From NCBI RefSeq assembly GCF_001628715.1, contig NZ_CP011121.1, positions 101,375-165,374 on the forward strand: a stretch of 64,000 nucleotides of DNA. Direction: 5' to 3'. Under the pieces are notes generated by a model. It did no database searches. It was not told where the DNA came from and worked only from the letters and a program-made list of their open reading frames with translations. Positions 1 through 8,487 of the stretch are shown here, one piece after another. Numbering within the stretch: position 1 is the first letter of the stretch; the number at the start of each line of letters is the position of its first letter. Source of the stretch: Acetobacter oryzifermentans. GTDB lineage: Bacteria > Pseudomonadota > Alphaproteobacteria > Acetobacterales > Acetobacteraceae. The position numbers and the translations under genes are program-made.

Positions 1-973
1 CGGGGCCGCACCAGGAGCCATAACCCAGCAGCCAGAGACGTGGCTCCCTGACGGCCTGCTGCCCGTTAACGCGGATCAACCCGTCCGGCTCGATCACGTC
101 GAGCGGCGCAAACATAGAGAGCGCGGGCCTGAAGCCCGTACACCAGATGATCGCGTCAATGGCTTCTTCTCGCCCGTCGGGCCAGACGACGCCCGTCGCC
201 GTCATGCGTACAAACTGGCGCACCGCGTGGAGCACGCCCCGCTCCCGGGCGGCTCGCACGGGCGGCACCATGACGATGTCGCCAAAACCGCCGGTGGGCA
301 TGGCCGACGGGCCGCCGAGAACGCGAGCGGTCGCCCGCTCGAACAGCACCCGTCCGTCCACATCGTCAGGTAAGAAGACAGGATCGTGCTGCGTGACCCA
401 TGTTGCCTGGGCGACAAGGGACAGCTCCGCCATAATCTGCGCACCGGAGTTGCCCCCACCCACCACGAGCAGACGCTGACCGGCAAATGGTAGTGCGTTG
501 CAGTAATGGGAGGAGTGGATTTGCGTTCTGACAAACAATTCGCGACCCGGATAATCGGGGATGAAGGGCGCAGACCATGTGCCGGTTGCGCCGATGACCG
601 CGCGGCTTACGAAATCACCCACGCTGGTTCTGACATTCAGGAATTTCTGGTCAGTGCGTTCCACACGTCCGACCATTACGGGGCGGTGGATCGGCGGCGC
701 ATAGCGCGCCTCGTAGCGGTGCAGATAGTCAAGCACCTCGTCGCGGGTCGGGTAGCTGCCATCGGGCGTGTCGGGCATCGGCCAGCCGGGCAGCGAACTG
801 TAGGACGCGGGTGAAAACAGATGCAGGGAATCCCAGCCATGCACCCATGCACCACCCGCCTGCGTCCCGTTGTCCAGAATGACGTAGGTCAGCCCGGTCC
901 GGCGCAGGAAATACGAGGCGGCGAGCGCTGCCTGACCGCCGCCCACGATCACGACATCGAACTGTTCCGCCAT
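1..973 (-). CDS. arsO: ArsO-like flavin monooxygenase (partial, runs off left edge)
   Basis: An open frame runs from an ATG at 973 down to base 1 without a stop. It begins [19 protein letters not shown], a Rossmann FAD-binding motif GGGQAA, and has a second dinucleotide motif [12 protein letters not shown] near residue 170, followed by IIWCTGFRP typical of the flavoprotein monooxygenase fold. Such proteins are named ArsO when they lie in ars operons; their exact reaction is unsettled. It lies 8 bases after the arsH remnant in the same direction as arsC and arsR, which supports the ars assignment. The C-terminus lies outside the window. The fold is clear; the arsO name is inferred from context. 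Confidence 0.8.
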   Translation of the reverse strand, partial: MAEQFDVVIVGGGQAALAASYFLRRTGLTYVILDNGTQAGGAWVHGWDSLHLFSPASYSSLPGWPMPDTPDGSYPTRDEVLDYLHRYEARYAPPIHRPVMVGRVERTDQKFLNVRTSVGDFVSRAVIGATGTWSAPFIPDYPGRELFVRTQIHSSHYCNALPFAGQRLLVVGGGNSGAQIMAELSLVAQATWVTQHDPVFLPDDVDGRVLFERATARVLGGPSAMPTGGFGDIVMVPPVRAARERGVLHAVRQFVRMTATGVVWPDGREEAIDAIIWCTGFRPALSMFAPLDVIEPDGLIRVNGQQAVREPRLWLLGYGSWCGP

Positions 974-981
974 TGCCCGGC

Positions 982-1120
982 TCACAGGCTTTCCGGGAGG
1001 CGGAATTCCGCCTTCCGTTCGCTATAGCGGTCCACGAGGTAGTCGGCCCGGTCGCGTAAAAGCCATGTGAACTTCATCAGTTCCTCCATGACATCTACCA
1101 TCCGGTCATAGAGGGGGGAC
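982..1120 (-). pseudogene. arsH: arsH 3' remnant cut by IS3-family element
   Basis: Read on the minus strand, an open frame enters from the insertion sequence end at 1120 and stops at 982-984. It encodes [20 protein letters not shown] followed by [16 protein letters not shown], which I recognise as the C-terminal helix region of ArsH, an NADPH-dependent FMN reductase/organoarsenical oxidase. About 45 residues of roughly 230 remain. The missing 5' part is not found on the other side of the insertion sequence, where arsB starts instead, so DNA was deleted as well as interrupted. Confidence 0.75.
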
Positions 1121-1160
1121 TGAATTGCCCCGGGTTTTGTGGAGACGTTTTTTATCTGAT

Positions 1161-2051
1161 TTAAGCGGCTAATGCATGTGATTTCTGTTGTGCATAAAAG
1201 CGTGCCTCAGCTTCTGCTGGCGGGATGTTTCCAATGGAGGACAGGAGCCGCCGATTATTGAACCAGTCGACCCATTTAAGTGTTGCCAGTTCAACAGCTT
1301 CCCTGTTTTTCCATGGCCCCTGCCGATAGATGAGTTCGGTTTTGTAAAGTCCGTTAATGGTCTCTGCCAAGGCGTTATCATAGGAATCCCCAACACTGCC
1401 GACAGAAGCAACGAGCCCCGCTTCAGCCAGTCTTTGCGTGTAACGAATGGACACATATTGACAGCCGCGGTCGGAATGGTGGGTCACTTTTCCCTCAGGC
1501 TGCCTCTGGCACAGAGCCTGCTCAAGGGCATCCAGTACGAAGTCGGTATGAGCCGTTGAGGAGACACGCCAACCCACAATAACCCGTGCAAAGACGTCAA
1601 TGATGAAGGCCACATAAACAAAGCCCTGCCAAGTGGAAACATACGTGAAATCCGAAACCCACAGTCTGTTGGGGGCAGGAGCATGAAACTGGCGCTGCAC
1701 CAGATCCTGCGGACACGGACGTTGCGGATCAGGCCGTGTGGTTCTGACCCCCTTGCCACGAATGACGCCTTTCAGCCCCATCCGGCGCATCAGCCGCTCT
1801 ACCGTGCAGCGGGCGACATCCACGCCTTCACGTCTGAGCTGATGCCAGACCTTGCGCGCTCCATAGACGCAGAAATTATTATTCCACACTCTACGGATGT
1901 CATCGCACAGTTCTTTGTCTTTCTGGCTGCGCACACACGGATTTTTCTGTCTGGCAACAGTTGCATAATAGGCAGATGGTGCAATCGACAGAACCCTGCA
2001 GATTGACCCGACACCATATGTCTGCCGGTGCTCCTCAATGAAGCGTGTCAT
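1161..2051 (-). CDS. IS3-family transposase OrfB (DDE integrase core), copy 1
   Basis: This 296-residue protein has an N-terminal HTH_21-like region followed by the rve integrase core. The catalytic triad is visible as D in [11 protein letters not shown] in [11 protein letters not shown] and E in [15 protein letters not shown]. The ATG overlaps the orfA stop (ATGA), so OrfB is translationally coupled to OrfA or made as a fusion by frameshifting, as is usual in this family. The frame is intact and probably active in catalysis. Copy 2 differs from this copy by one silent base (TAC versus TAT-type change seen in the RYTQ region). Confidence 0.95.
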   Translation of the reverse strand: MTRFIEEHRQTYGVGSICRVLSIAPSAYYATVARQKNPCVRSQKDKELCDDIRRVWNNNFCVYGARKVWHQLRREGVDVARCTVERLMRRMGLKGVIRGKGVRTTRPDPQRPCPQDLVQRQFHAPAPNRLWVSDFTYVSTWQGFVYVAFIIDVFARVIVGWRVSSTAHTDFVLDALEQALCQRQPEGKVTHHSDRGCQYVSIRYTQRLAEAGLVASVGSVGDSYDNALAETINGLYKTELIYRQGPWKNREAVELATLKWVDWFNNRRLLSSIGNIPPAEAEARFYAQQKSHALAA

Positions 2052-2371
2052 GGCTTGAAGATGCGGTCGAGCTCCGCCTGGGCAAAATATGCCGACGCCT
2101 TACGCAGGATTTCATTGGCCTGCCGCAATTCGCGGTTCTCTCGCTCCAGTTGCCTGATCTTCTCTCGATCAGGCAGGTCACTCACCGCAGGCGCATTGGC
2201 ACGTTCATGCAGACGGGTCCATTTTGACAGCGTGTCAGGATGAATATCCAGCTTTGGCGCTATCATCATCACTGCAGACCACCGCGAAGGATGGTTCTTC
2301 TCTTCCTCCAGAACCATGCGGGCTGCACGGTCACGAAACTCAGGCGGAAAACGCTTCGATTTATTGCTCAT
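2048..2371 (-). CDS. IS3-family OrfA (HTH protein), copy 1
   Basis: This 107-residue protein begins MSNKSKRFPPEFRDRAARMV. It has an N-terminal helix-turn-helix that binds the element ends and a C-terminal leucine-zipper-like coil (REKIRQLERENRELRQANEI), the standard OrfA layout of the IS51/IS407 side of the IS3 family. It overlaps orfB by four bases. It is intact in all three copies. Confidence 0.93.
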   Translation of the reverse strand: MSNKSKRFPPEFRDRAARMVLEEEKNHPSRWSAVMMIAPKLDIHPDTLSKWTRLHERANAPAVSDLPDREKIRQLERENRELRQANEILRKASAYFAQAELDRIFKP

Positions 2372-2422
2372 GAATTCTTCTTACCTCACGGGTCTTTCTG
2401 TCTCCACAAAACCCGGGGCAAT

Positions 2423-2536
2423 TCAAGTTGCCAGAGCCACGGCGGCACCTGCCATTGCGCTCCAGCCGATACCCAGCCCCCGAGGCTGCCAGATGACAAA
2501 AACCAGCGTGGCAACGAAAATCAGAAGCGCCAGCAT
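2423..2536 (-). pseudogene. arsB: arsB 5' remnant cut by IS3-family element
   Basis: An ATG at 2536 overlaps the arsC stop and opens a frame reading [20 protein letters not shown] then [17 protein letters not shown]. This matches the first transmembrane helix and the [13 protein letters not shown] signature of the ArsB arsenite permease. After 37 codons the IS end supplies a TGA stop. ArsB normally has about 430 residues, so over 90% is gone. Without it or another visible arsenite exporter, the operon is unlikely to confer efflux-based resistance. Confidence 0.8.
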
Positions 2537-2958
2537 CAGATGATCCGCTTGCCGGATTCATCGACGATCTTCTCCCCGTCCTCTTTGACGAAAGCGCCTC
2601 TCTGCGGGTTAGGCAGGATGTCCAGAACCGTCTCGGACGGACGGCAGAGTGCCGCACCGAGGGGGGTGACGACGATCGGCCGGTTAATCAGGATCGGATG
2701 CGCCATCATGGCGTCGATCAGCGCATCATCGCTCAGGGCCGGATTATCGAGGCCGAGTTCGTGAAAGGGCGTGCCCTTTTCCCGCAGGACCGAGCGCACC
2801 GGAACGCCCATACGGGCGATCAGATCGACCAGTTCCGCACGACCGGGAGGCGTTTTCAGATATTCGATGGTCGTGGGCTCGATCCCGGCATTGCGGATCA
2901 GTGCCAGCACGTTGCGCGACGTGCCGCAGGCCGGGTTGTGGTAGATCATGATGGTCAT
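2536..2958 (-). CDS. arsC: Arsenate reductase, glutaredoxin-coupled type
   Basis: This 140-residue protein matches the length of the ArsC family that reduces arsenate to arsenite using glutathione and glutaredoxin. The nucleophilic cysteine is C11 in [11 protein letters not shown], and the arsenate-binding segments are present as [15 protein letters not shown] and [20 protein letters not shown]. Its start overlaps the arsR stop by four bases and its stop overlaps the arsB start, so translation is coupled through the operon. The reading frame is intact. Activity without ArsB would generate arsenite that cannot be exported by this operon. Confidence 0.95.
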   Translation of the reverse strand: MTIMIYHNPACGTSRNVLALIRNAGIEPTTIEYLKTPPGRAELVDLIARMGVPVRSVLREKGTPFHELGLDNPALSDDALIDAMMAHPILINRPIVVTPLGAALCRPSETVLDILPNPQRGAFVKEDGEKIVDESGKRII

Positions 2959-3308
2959 GAGCAGGATTCCGGGGACGGACAGCAGGAGGACAGGCTCGCG
3001 ACCAGGGGCGCGCAGAGTTCGGGACTGCCCGCGCAGCAGTCCGTGACGAGGAAGAGCATCAGGTCGCGCAGGCGCGGAAGACAGGCGCGATAGACGATCA
3101 GCCGGCTATGGCGTTGCGAGGTCAGCAGCCCGGCGCGGGTCAGGGTGGCGAGATGGGCCGAGATCGTGTTTTGCGGGACATCGAGATGCCGCGCGACGTC
3201 TCCGGCGGGTAGTCCGTCCGGTTCGTGGCGCACCAGCAGGCGGAAGATCTCCAGCCGTGTGGACTGCGACAGGGCGCTCAGGGCAGCGAGGGCGGATTCT
3301 GTATCCAT
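2955..3308 (-). CDS. arsR: ArsR-family arsenite-responsive repressor
   Basis: This 117-residue winged-helix protein shows an ArsR DNA-recognition helix around DVPQNTISAHLATLTRAGLL. It lacks the ELCVCDL motif of the classical E. coli ArsR. Instead it has C-terminal cysteines C91, C92 and C99 (TDCCAGSPELC) plus further cysteines near the end, the arrangement described for the Acidithiobacillus-type ArsR metalloid site. It is the first gene of the operon, followed directly by arsC, and a dyad covers its start codon, so autoregulation is expected. Confidence 0.93.
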   Translation of the reverse strand: MDTESALAALSALSQSTRLEIFRLLVRHEPDGLPAGDVARHLDVPQNTISAHLATLTRAGLLTSQRHSRLIVYRACLPRLRDLMLFLVTDCCAGSPELCAPLVASLSSCCPSPESCS

Positions 3309-3330
3309 ATATCCTTGTTTGTGGATATAT
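3307..3330. promoter_or_regulatory. Probable ArsR operator dyad overlapping the arsR start
   Basis: A perfect inverted repeat, ATATATCC, 8 bases, GGATATAT, overlaps the arsR start codon (CAT at 3306-3308). The position and symmetry fit an ArsR dimer site that blocks transcription or translation initiation. Assignment to ArsR is inference from position. Confidence 0.6.
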
Positions 3331-3858
3331 TGTCGTAAGTCAAGCTATCCTATGTGAGGAAACGGAGATCACGACTGTCGGCTTCCTCAATTTTTCCGCT
3401 CAGACCAGACATTCCGCTTACTCCCTAAACTGTCTGTCGGCTCAGCAGAAACAGAGCAGACAGGCGGTAGTCGCCTACATGTCGGACATAAAAGTGGGTT
3501 GGCTCGCCTTTCGCATAGCGGACATAGTCCGCGCAGTCCCCCGCTATCACTTGGAGCCGAGAGTGGGGTGATCGTTATGGGAAATAACCAGCAAGAATAC
3601 AGGCGCTTAGGTTGGCCGTAGCAAGACACGCCCGAAGCCACTGGGCAGGGAGTATAAATCATTTGGATCGGGCAACGATGCTTTCGGTTTTCGGCCTTGA
3701 CACGATGATGTTCGGTGCGGGCGGCAATCCAGATTTTCTGGACAGCGTCAAGATTCATGAAGGCAATTCCGAACCCAACCAGATGGGGTGGACGGCCTCC
3801 CTGCGGCATCAATGTGCCATGATGGAGGTTCACTGACCATCAGGAGGAGACCGCCCGT
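3331..3858 (+). other. Non-coding stretch upstream of the IS110-family recombinase
   Basis: No convincing gene is seen; open frames on both strands lack family resemblance. The last part (about 3590-3858) leads into the recombinase with a strong AGGAGGA ribosome site at 3842 and probably belongs to the element. The octamer CGGACATA occurs at about 3483 and 3519 here and again near 5100 and 5307 downstream of the recombinase, which may mark sequence related to the element ends or to its target. Element boundaries cannot be fixed because IS110 elements lack ordinary terminal repeats and there is no second copy. Confidence 0.4.
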
Positions 3859-4890
3859 ATGAAAGCTAGCATAATTGGCCTTGATATTGCCAAATCCGTT
3901 TTTCAGGCTCATGGGGCTGACGCAATTGGAAAGTGCGTTTTCAAGCGCAAGCTTGGTCGCAGTGAAGTTTCAGCATTTTTTGCAAAACTTGACCCATGTG
4001 AAGTTGTTCTGGAAGCCTGCGGGTCAGCTCATTACTGGGCACGGGTGATCAGCAGGATTGGTCATGATGTCAGACTGGTTCCTCCTGATCGGGTCAAATC
4101 ATTTGTCAAAAAAGGCAAGAAAAATGACGCTGTTGATGCGGCTGCGATCTGCATGGCGGCGACTCATCCTGATACGATGTGTGTTCCGATCAAGAGCGAA
4201 GAGCAGCAAGGTGTCTTGTCACTGCATTCTGCCCGCGCTCTTCTGGTCAAACAGCAGACCATGCTGAGTAATGCGTTACGGGCTCTTGCTTCCGAGTTCG
4301 GGCTGATAGCCCCTCTGGGCACACGCCATCTGCCAGAACTGATGGCAAAAATAGAGACATCAGCCGACCTGCCTGCTGCCATGAAGCAGAGTGCCATGTT
4401 GTTATTTGAGCATTATGAAAAGGTCGCTCAGAGCATTGATGCTTTGGAAGTGCAGATCCGGGCGCGTGCAAAAAGCGATGACGATGCGCGTCGGTTGATG
4501 ACCATCCCTGGGGTCGGTCCCATAACGGCTTCTCTGATTGTCGCCTCGGTCGCGGATATTGGCTCTTTCGCCTCTGCGCGCCATTTTGCCGCCTGGCTGG
4601 GGCTTGTGCCTCGTCAGCATTCTACCGGCGGTAAAACCCGTCTGGGAAGGATTACCAAAACGGGCAATCGGCAGATAAGAACGTTGCTGGTTCTTGGTGC
4701 GACGGCCATGCTTCATCGTGCCCATAAGTGGGATAGCGCTGCGGGTCAGTGGCTATGCGAACTCATGGCGCGTCGTCCAAGGCGTCTGGCAACAGTTGCA
4801 CTTGCCAATAAAATGGCTCGTATCATCTGGGCGTTGTTGTCACGTAAAGAGATCTATCGTCCGGCTGGTGTCAGTGTTTCAGCAGGCTGA
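3859..4890 (+). CDS. IS110-family (IS1111-group) DEDD recombinase
   Basis: This 343-residue protein has an N-terminal RuvC-like DEDD domain with D9 (GLDIAKSVF), E52 (VLEACGSAHYW), D90 and D93 (KKNDAVDAAAI). A coiled linker follows, then a C-terminal Transposase_20 domain with IPGVGPITA, a candidate catalytic serine near 255 (RQHSTGGKT) and RITKTGNRQIRTLLV. The last motif is characteristic of the IS1111 group. IS110 enzymes work with an element-encoded bridge RNA that selects donor and target DNA. Start choice at 3859 is supported by AGGAGGA 11 bases upstream. The frame is intact. Confidence 0.95.
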   Translation: MKASIIGLDIAKSVFQAHGADAIGKCVFKRKLGRSEVSAFFAKLDPCEVVLEACGSAHYWARVISRIGHDVRLVPPDRVKSFVKKGKKNDAVDAAAICMAATHPDTMCVPIKSEEQQGVLSLHSARALLVKQQTMLSNALRALASEFGLIAPLGTRHLPELMAKIETSADLPAAMKQSAMLLFEHYEKVAQSIDALEVQIRARAKSDDDARRLMTIPGVGPITASLIVASVADIGSFASARHFAAWLGLVPRQHSTGGKTRLGRITKTGNRQIRTLLVLGATAMLHRAHKWDSAAGQWLCELMARRPRRLATVALANKMARIIWALLSRKEIYRPAGVSVSAG

Positions 4891-5352
4891 CCTGCACCAG
4901 CAGAACGATGGACACCGGAGCTTGCTCCGGTAGATCCGGCAGTATGTACGAACCGACGTGATGGGAAGACAGTCATTCAGCAACAGTTCAGGCCATACCG
5001 TTCGACCGTCTGTGCCCCTGAGCACGTGATACCAGATTGGTGCCTGACACGTGAGCGCACACCCATGATGGCCAGCGCATAAAGTCGCATAAACAGGCCG
5101 GACATAAGAGCGCATCTGACCGGGTCTTCACGTTAAATCGGTATTCATCATCCAGCCGGTAGAATAATACGTTTTAGAAATGACATCGGGAGAACAATGT
5201 GAGGTATTGCGCTTAAACGGCCGTCCACATAAGAAGGTCGAGCCAGACCGAATGGTGGCCGAGCGTGATACGGAAGCAGTTTTCATTCTGGGTTCTATTG
5301 GCATATCGGACATAATCTTCAAGTAGTTCTGTGCAGCAGTGGCCCATACCTG
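4891..5352 (+). other. Non-coding right flank of the IS110 element, possible bridge-RNA locus
   Basis: The 460 bases after the recombinase contain no recognisable gene. A tight hairpin, CCGGAGC TT GCTCCGG, lies at 4915-4930, 25 bases after the stop, with more complementary tracts before about 5110. In the IS1111 group the bridge RNA is encoded on this side of the recombinase gene, so this is where one would be expected. The 3' half (about 5170-5328) has a plus-strand open run ending at a TAG near 5328 that I do not recognise; it may be a decayed gene end. No transcript can be proved from sequence. Confidence 0.4.
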
Positions 5353-8300
5353 TCACTTGAACAAGGTTTCCGGAACTCCCGTTTCGTTTTCAGAAAAACT
5401 ACCAAATTTGACAGCAAGAATAGGCAAAACAAACAGGTTAAGTATCATTGATGTCATGAGCCCTCCAAGAATGACAGCTGCCATAGGTCCTTCGATTTCC
5501 CGCCCAGGCGCATTCATATCAACAGCCAGAGGCGCCAGTCCAAGCGCCGTAACGAGCGATGTCATGAGTACGGGGACGACGCGGTCTCTGGCCCCCCGGA
5601 GCGCTGTTGTTACTCCCCATGTGAGATGTTCCCGCTCGACCAAAGTCTCAAAATGCGAAATCATCATCACCGAATTCCGAAGCGTAATCCCGAATAGAGT
5701 AACGAAGCCGACTGTTGCCCCAAGAGTTAGCGTTGTGCCGGAAACAATGATTGCCAGAATGCCGCCGACAAATGCGAAGGGAAGATTGACGAGTATCAGA
5801 GCGAGATTGCGCCATCCTTGTGTGATTATTGAGAGCAGAATCATGACCGCTATGGCAGCGAGCCCGGAATTTATAAACAGTTCCTTGCGTGATTGTGATT
5901 CAGCTTCCGCTGCGGATGTAAACTGAACGTAGGTTCCAAGAGGCAGTTTGATATTTTTTGCTATAGCCGTGCGTGCGTCCTGAACGAAAGATTGAGCTGA
6001 TCGTCCTGTAACATTTGCGGTGACAGTCTGTATTCTCTGTGCTCCCAGATGTGACACCTGATAGCGACCGTTCGTCTCATATATGTCTGCAACAGCGCGG
6101 AGTGGTACGTAGTTTCCGTGAACAGTATGCAGTGGCAGAGAACCAACAGACGCAACATCATTACGACTTGCGTCATCAAGACGAACCATAACATTAAAAG
6201 CCGCAGAACGCTCGTATATCTGCCCCACGGTTTCACCCTGCCAGGCTGTATGGATGGATCGGAGTACATCCGCCGACCGAAGCCCCCAGCGCTCCAGATC
6301 AGCAGGGCGTAGCCGAATAGCAAGTTCCGGAACACCAGGAGGTGCTTCTATCCGGACATCTGTTGCGCCATGTATCTGATGCAACATGCGGACAATATTA
6401 TTTGCCTGGATATCCAATACATCCAGATCATCGCCAATAATATTGATTGCCACAGCCGAAGACGAACCAGAAAGGGTTTCGTTTACGCGCATCGTCAAAA
6501 AACTACTGACAGAAAAACTGGCCCCAACGAACCCGTCAAGCGCTTTGCGAACGCGGGCATCAATCTGTCGGGAAGCCTTCCCATCCACCTGATTCAAATC
6601 AACCTCAAATTCGCTGGTATGTGGTCCATCCGTGTCCTCATCCAGCGAGGCGCGTCCGACTCTCTGAGCAACCGAACGGATTTCGGGAAGCTGACGAAGT
6701 TTTTCTGTAACCTGTCTGCCTAATTTCAGAGACTGTTCCAGGGAAGTCCCCGGAACTGCCGTCATATGAATGATAAGGTGGCCTTCCTTGAAATCGGGAA
6801 TGAAATCGCTTTCAAGGAATGGAAGGGCCGCAAACCCTATCAAGGTGGTCAGGATCATCCCGCCTATAACAAATCGGGGATGGCGCATTAATCTGGCCAG
6901 AAGACGTTCATAAGCTCTGGCGGTCCATCCTGCCAGGGGGGGCTCTCTCCGGATTTCTCCAGGCGTCGCCAAGAGCCATGCGCAGAGTGCAGGTACAACG
7001 GTTACAGCAGCGGCAAGAGAAGCCATGACCGCAAGAACATAAGCTGTTGCCAGTGGAGCAAACAGTCGTCCCGAAAGTCCGGGAAGGGCGATGACAGGCA
7101 AGAAAACGATAATGACAGCAAAGGTCGCGTAAACCACTGCACTGCGGACTTCAACGCACGCATCGAGTACGACGCGCGCTGTAGATGCGGGCTGGACCAG
7201 AAGCCGGTTTTCACGCAATCGGCGTGTAACATTTTCGACCCCGATCACGGCGTCATCCACAACCTCGCCGATGGCAATAGCAAGGCCCCCCAAGGTCATG
7301 GCATTCAAAGTAACCCCGAGTGTCTCCAGCAACGACAGGGCTATCAGAATAGCCAAAGGTATGGTGGCGCAACAGATTGCAGCGGTTCGCAGGTCAAAAA
7401 GGAAAAGAAAGATTACGACAACCACCAGAAAACCGCCCAGAAGCAATGCTCGTGTGGCATTCCCCAATGCGGTCGTAATGAAATTGGCGGGTCGGAACAG
7501 GTCAGCATGCAATGTAATCCCCTGTCCCTGCAATTGCGGGCGGAAATCGGTAAGTGCCGCCTCGATTTCCCGGGTCACGGCCATTGTATTGGCACCGTAC
7601 TGTTCCCATATATTAACTACAATGCCTGTCTTTCCCTCGATATTGGCCGCGCCGAAGGCAGGAATAGGGGCTTCAGTTACAGTGGCAATACTGCCCAGTG
7701 TGACAGCACCATTATCAGAGCGGACAATCACAGTGCGGGCCAGACTTTCTGGCGTCAGGGCCTGACCGTCAGACTGAAGAACGACTCTTTGGTTCGGGGT
7801 ATCAATAAAGCCGGCCCCCTGTATGCCAGTCGCTTCCTGGGCAGCCGCAAGGACGTCATTGAGTCCGATATGATGCAAGATGAGTTGGTCTGGATGTACC
7901 TGTATCTGGAGTGACCGACGCTCCCCGCCAAACACGCTGACTCCAGCCACACCAGGCAACGCCAGCAGACGCGGCCTTAATGACCAGTCAGCAAGCGTGC
8001 GCAACTGCATAAGGGACTGTTGTTCCGACGTCAGACCGATCACCAGTACCAGACCGGCGGATGAGGTCAGTGGCGTCATAGTCGGAGCATGAACACCGGC
8101 TGGCAATTGCTGTGCAACAACATTCATTTGTTCCCCGACCAGTTGCCGGGCTCGATAAATATCGGTCGATGTCGCAAACAGGACGTTGACGACTGACAGT
8201 CCCTGAATCGAAGTCGATTGCACGCGCTGAATACCCGGGAGGCCGGTCAGGGCAAGTTCCATTGGGCGACTAACCAATGTTTCGACCTGTTCCGGCGTAA

Positions 8301-8487
8301 AACCAGCAGCTTCGGTCTGGATCGTGACCCGTGGCGGAATGAATTCCGGAAACACATCATAGCTGGCATGTCTCAAGCCATACAGGCCATAGAAGAACAA
8401 CAGACATGCGGTTGCGATAACCACGCCCCGGAAGCGGATCGAAAACCCGATAATAGCTGCCTGAAGGCTGAAAGAACGTCCCGTCAT
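5353..8487 (-). CDS. HME-family RND heavy-metal efflux pump (CusA/CzcA-like)
   Basis: This 1044-residue inner-membrane proton antiporter has the usual RND plan: TM1 near the N-terminus, a first periplasmic loop, TM2-6, a second loop and TM7-12. The TM4 signature reads LGGLAIAIGEVVDDAVIGVEN, closer to the HME3/HME4 side of the metal RND family than to the DFG-type CzcA/CnrA pumps. It is the last gene of a minus-strand operon and overlaps the adaptor stop/start by one base at 8487. The divergent sensor suggests a divalent soft metal such as Cd, Zn or Pb. Substrate is inferred, not shown. Length and frame are normal. Confidence 0.9.
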   Translation of the reverse strand: MTGRSFSLQAAIIGFSIRFRGVVIATACLLFFYGLYGLRHASYDVFPEFIPPRVTIQTEAAGFTPEQVETLVSRPMELALTGLPGIQRVQSTSIQGLSVVNVLFATSTDIYRARQLVGEQMNVVAQQLPAGVHAPTMTPLTSSAGLVLVIGLTSEQQSLMQLRTLADWSLRPRLLALPGVAGVSVFGGERRSLQIQVHPDQLILHHIGLNDVLAAAQEATGIQGAGFIDTPNQRVVLQSDGQALTPESLARTVIVRSDNGAVTLGSIATVTEAPIPAFGAANIEGKTGIVVNIWEQYGANTMAVTREIEAALTDFRPQLQGQGITLHADLFRPANFITTALGNATRALLLGGFLVVVVIFLFLFDLRTAAICCATIPLAILIALSLLETLGVTLNAMTLGGLAIAIGEVVDDAVIGVENVTRRLRENRLLVQPASTARVVLDACVEVRSAVVYATFAVIIVFLPVIALPGLSGRLFAPLATAYVLAVMASLAAAVTVVPALCAWLLATPGEIRREPPLAGWTARAYERLLARLMRHPRFVIGGMILTTLIGFAALPFLESDFIPDFKEGHLIIHMTAVPGTSLEQSLKLGRQVTEKLRQLPEIRSVAQRVGRASLDEDTDGPHTSEFEVDLNQVDGKASRQIDARVRKALDGFVGASFSVSSFLTMRVNETLSGSSSAVAINIIGDDLDVLDIQANNIVRMLHQIHGATDVRIEAPPGVPELAIRLRPADLERWGLRSADVLRSIHTAWQGETVGQIYERSAAFNVMVRLDDASRNDVASVGSLPLHTVHGNYVPLRAVADIYETNGRYQVSHLGAQRIQTVTANVTGRSAQSFVQDARTAIAKNIKLPLGTYVQFTSAAEAESQSRKELFINSGLAAIAVMILLSIITQGWRNLALILVNLPFAFVGGILAIIVSGTTLTLGATVGFVTLFGITLRNSVMMISHFETLVEREHLTWGVTTALRGARDRVVPVLMTSLVTALGLAPLAVDMNAPGREIEGPMAAVILGGLMTSMILNLFVLPILAVKFGSFSENETGVPETLFK

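Larger units (their letters stand above)
1121..2425 (-). mobile_element. IS3-family element, copy 1 (1305 bp)
   Basis: The element is bounded by inverted repeats starting TGAATTGCCCCGGGTTTTGT on one side and ending in the reverse complement at 2425, with the TG...CA termini of the IS3 family. It carries overlapping orfA and orfB on the minus strand. Nearly identical copies lie at 16508-17812 and 47349-48653, also 1305 bp. The flanking triplets GAC and AGT do not match, so no target duplication is visible. The left flank is arsH and the right flank is arsB, consistent with a deletion next to or between IS copies. Confidence 0.95.

Noticed and set aside
147-1027. Several plus-strand frames in the first kilobase
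   Set aside because: The minus strand carries a continuous ArsO-like flavoprotein with clear nucleotide-binding motifs; the plus-strand frames are shadows.
3387-3833. 148-residue minus-strand frame upstream of the IS110 gene
   Set aside because: No domain or signal is recognisable and it overlaps the probable IS110 left end and leader.
4915-4930. Hairpin after the IS110 recombinase considered as a terminator
   Set aside because: The stem is followed by TAGATCC with no T-tract; kept only as structure within a possible RNA locus.
7271-7765. Plus-strand open frame within the first RND gene
   Set aside because: Antisense shadow; basic, repetitive composition and no ribosome site.
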